The notes beneath the pieces are model-generated. The model ran no database searches. It saw nothing but the letters and a program-made list of their open reading frames with translations, and was not told the origin of the DNA. 64,000 nucleotides of DNA, from positions 310,001-374,000 of the forward strand of contig NZ_JANDJO010000002.1 in NCBI RefSeq assembly GCF_024331145.1, read 5' to 3'. The stretch comes from Shimia sp. CNT1-13L.2. GTDB lineage: Bacteria > Pseudomonadota > Alphaproteobacteria > Rhodobacterales > Rhodobacteraceae. Made by a program: the position numbers and the translations under genes. Every line of letters starts with the position of its first letter. The stretch's first letter is position 1. Shown in pieces: positions 62,351-64,000 of the stretch.

Positions 62351-63088
62351 CTACCCTTCCAGTTTGTTCAGCCCCTCGGCGAGATCACGGCCCATTCCGG
62401 CCGCTTCCATGTGTTGACGCAGGCGTTGGTTATAGCCTCCGGGCGTGTTCAGTGCGTCGATCAGCGGGCCGGTGGCCTGATCCGCGAGGCTTGAGGCAAC
62501 AAGCGTGCGCAGGAAGGCTTCGCCCTGCGCCGGATCATCCACCCGCTGAGCCAGCCAATTGGCGGCATCGGCCACCATGCGGGCGGCAGGCGACAGAACG
62601 GCCTGCGCACAAAGATAGGCCTGCATTTCGGCCGCGTCCTTGAGGGCGAACACCGTGTTTCTTGGAGCGAACAGGCTTTCGACAAGGGCCACGTCGCCTT
62701 GCATCATGATGGGTGAGCCGCCGCGTGCAACGCCCGGAAAAGGCATCATAATCGCGGCTGCGCGGGCCGGGGCCACCATGTCAGCAACCTCTGCCAGCGA
62801 CGCGCCGGCCATGACGGTGATGATGGCCTGATCTGCGCGAAAGGTAAGCTCTTGCAGGATGGCAGGGGCCGCCTCGGCCATGAGGCCAAGGAAGACAATG
62901 TCGCTTTGATCCAGAACGCGCTGATTATCGGCGATGGTCACGTTTTCGAACATCCCGGCAAGGCGCGCGGCTTTCTCGGTCGACCGTTCCGAGACGGTGA
63001 TCCTGTGGCCGTCACCTGCGATCCCTTCGACAACGGCCGAAGTGATCACGCCGGTGCCGATCACACCTATCCGTTTGATATCAGACAT
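62351..63088 (-). CDS. Pyrroline-5-carboxylate reductase-like NAD(P)-binding protein
   Basis: 245 residues. N-terminal Rossmann motif GVIGTGVITSAVVEGI and the MAGASLAEVADMV and PFPGVARGGSPIMMQGD region of the ProC family. Shorter than usual ProC (about 265), and the C-terminal dimerisation part departs from it (NTPGGYNQRLRQHME is the counterpart of the TSPGGTT signature). Overlaps the upstream oxidoreductase by 8 bases and ends two bases before the next. Likely a substrate-specific cyclic imine or ketoacid reductase rather than housekeeping ProC. Confidence 0.75.
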   Translation of the reverse strand: MSDIKRIGVIGTGVITSAVVEGIAGDGHRITVSERSTEKAARLAGMFENVTIADNQRVLDQSDIVFLGLMAEAAPAILQELTFRADQAIITVMAGASLAEVADMVAPARAAAIMMPFPGVARGGSPIMMQGDVALVESLFAPRNTVFALKDAAEMQAYLCAQAVLSPAARMVADAANWLAQRVDDPAQGEAFLRTLVASSLADQATGPLIDALNTPGGYNQRLRQHMEAAGMGRDLAEGLNKLEG

Positions 63089-64000
63089 CTTTCATCAATC
63101 TCAAGGCGTCGTAGATGGCCGCGTGCGTGTTGCGGGCGCTGACCGCATCGCCGATCCGGAACAGCTGGAAATTGCCGTCCCTGTTGCGCACCACGGTCTG
63201 CGGGCGGCCTTCGATCAAGGCGTCGTAATCGACTTCGCCACCGTTCGAAGAGGCCGGTTTCAGGTCGAAATAGAGATCATCCAACGGCAAGGTGCCATAG
63301 TTGACCACGATCTGATCATAGGTCTGTTCGGTCACAAGGTCGCTGTAGTCGGTGCCGATCTTCGCCTTCAGCATGTTGCCATCCTTGCTCACATCCAGCA
63401 GGCGACGGGTCACGGTAAAGACCGTATCCTTGTCCTGAAGGGCGCGCATGTAGGGCACGAGGTTCATGGCCATAGTGTCGGGAGCGAACATCCGGTCCGG
63501 AGTCATCACCTCGACACGCGCGCCGGAATTGGCCGCGATTTCGGCGGCCATGAGACCGGGGTGATCGCCACTTTCGTCATAGATCAACACGTTGTCGCCC
63601 GGTTTTACATCACCTGAAATCAGGTCCCAGGAGGTGACAACGAGATTCTGTTCCTTGCCGGATTCGAACAATTCGGTGTTCGGCATGCCGCCGGTGGCGA
63701 CGATCACGACATCGGGGTTCAGCGCGGTCACGTCATCGGCTTCGGCCCATGTGTTGAAGTGGAATTCCACGTCGCGTGCCGCGCATTGGGCCATGCGCCA
63801 GTCGATGATCGAGATCATCTCGCGGCGGCGTTCGGACTGGGCGGTCAGGCGGATCTGTCCGCCGGGATCGGGTTGCGCCTCGAACACGGTGACCTTGTGG
63901 CCACGCTCTGCCGCCACACGCGCCGCTTCGAGGCCTGCCGGACCAGCGCCGACAATCACGACCTTCTTTTTCTTTTCCGCTGGCGGAATGTCATGCGGCA
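63081..64000 (-). CDS. C-terminal part of a second FMN/FAD oxidoreductase (cut by the window edge)
   Basis: At least 306 residues of a longer protein; the frame stays open to base 64000. The visible part is the FAD/NAD(P)-binding domain (KKKKVVIVGAGPAGLEAARVAAERGHKVTVFEA, VIVATGGMPNT) of the same class as the 658-residue protein two genes downstream. The N-terminal barrel and Fe-S site lie outside. The GTG at 63959 is not a real start, as similarity continues before it (ends ...PPAEKKKK linker). Confidence 0.8.
   Translation of the reverse strand, partial: PHDIPPAEKKKKVVIVGAGPAGLEAARVAAERGHKVTVFEAQPDPGGQIRLTAQSERRREMISIIDWRMAQCAARDVEFHFNTWAEADDVTALNPDVVIVATGGMPNTELFESGKEQNLVVTSWDLISGDVKPGDNVLIYDESGDHPGLMAAEIAANSGARVEVMTPDRMFAPDTMAMNLVPYMRALQDKDTVFTVTRRLLDVSKDGNMLKAKIGTDYSDLVTEQTYDQIVVNYGTLPLDDLYFDLKPASSNGGEVDYDALIEGRPQTVVRNRDGNFQLFRIGDAVSARNTHAAIYDALRLMKDV

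Noticed and set aside
62351-63088. Housekeeping proC
   Set aside because: Short, divergent at the C-terminal signature and translationally coupled to catabolic flavoproteins.

Overview
The window reads as a chromosomal segment of an alphaproteobacterium of the Rhodobacterales (Roseobacter group). The evidence is the uniformly high GC, the gene families (CarD, fused NirDL, CRXCLXR-style NosC-NosR-NosZ order, UbiTUV, cNor with NorEF) and the dense, mostly ATGA-coupled operons. This placement is inference from content, not from a marker gene. No rRNA, tRNA, insertion sequence, integrase, CRISPR array or origin was seen.

Left part (1-20,000): carD; the divergent cobalamin genes cobS/cobT; a Kef-type antiporter; an Lrp/AsnC regulator divergent from 4-hydroxyphenylpyruvate dioxygenase; a haloalkane dehalogenase and a sulfatase; a large membrane-anchored protein with a PilP/GspC-like end; a SIMPL-domain protein; O-acetylhomoserine sulfhydrylase; a glycosyltransferase-like protein; an RTX protein facing a LuxR-type regulator across a perfect 16-bp palindrome.

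Centre (18,063-52,438): an anaerobic-respiration island. It opens with ubiVUT (oxygen-independent ubiquinone hydroxylation), divergent from ubiD-ubiX. nosCRZDFYLX (N2O reductase) follows on the plus strand. On the minus strand lie nirS, a NapC-like multihaem cytochrome fusion, a cupredoxin, nirE-C-F-DL-G-H-J-N, a CbiX-like chelatase and a small membrane protein. nnrS and norCBQDEF return on the plus strand, then a DUF4202-like gene and a Crp/Fnr regulator of Dnr type. Together these convert nitrite to N2, make haem d1, keep the quinone pool filled without oxygen and supply the regulator; no nitrate reductase, NirI or NirX is present. Five 14-bp inverted repeats of the Fnr/Dnr type sit in the five expected promoter regions (ubiT/ubiD, nosC, nirE, nirS/nnrS, norC).

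Right part (52,600-64,000): a TetR regulator divergent from a two-subunit molybdenum hydroxylase (IorAB type); a NarL-type response regulator divergent from a small sulfite-oxidase-fold protein and a hybrid histidine kinase; then a minus-strand catabolic operon with two Fe-S/FMN/FAD oxidoreductases of the trimethylamine-dehydrogenase/old-yellow-enzyme class (the second cut by the window edge) around a ProC-like reductase.

The least ordinary items are the six-haem NapC/EB_dh-like fusion next to a cupredoxin with an unusual copper loop in the nirS operon, a half-degenerate CbiX-like chelatase at the end of the haem d1 operon, and the UbiTUV/UbiDX pair sharing one Fnr-type box at the border of the denitrification island.
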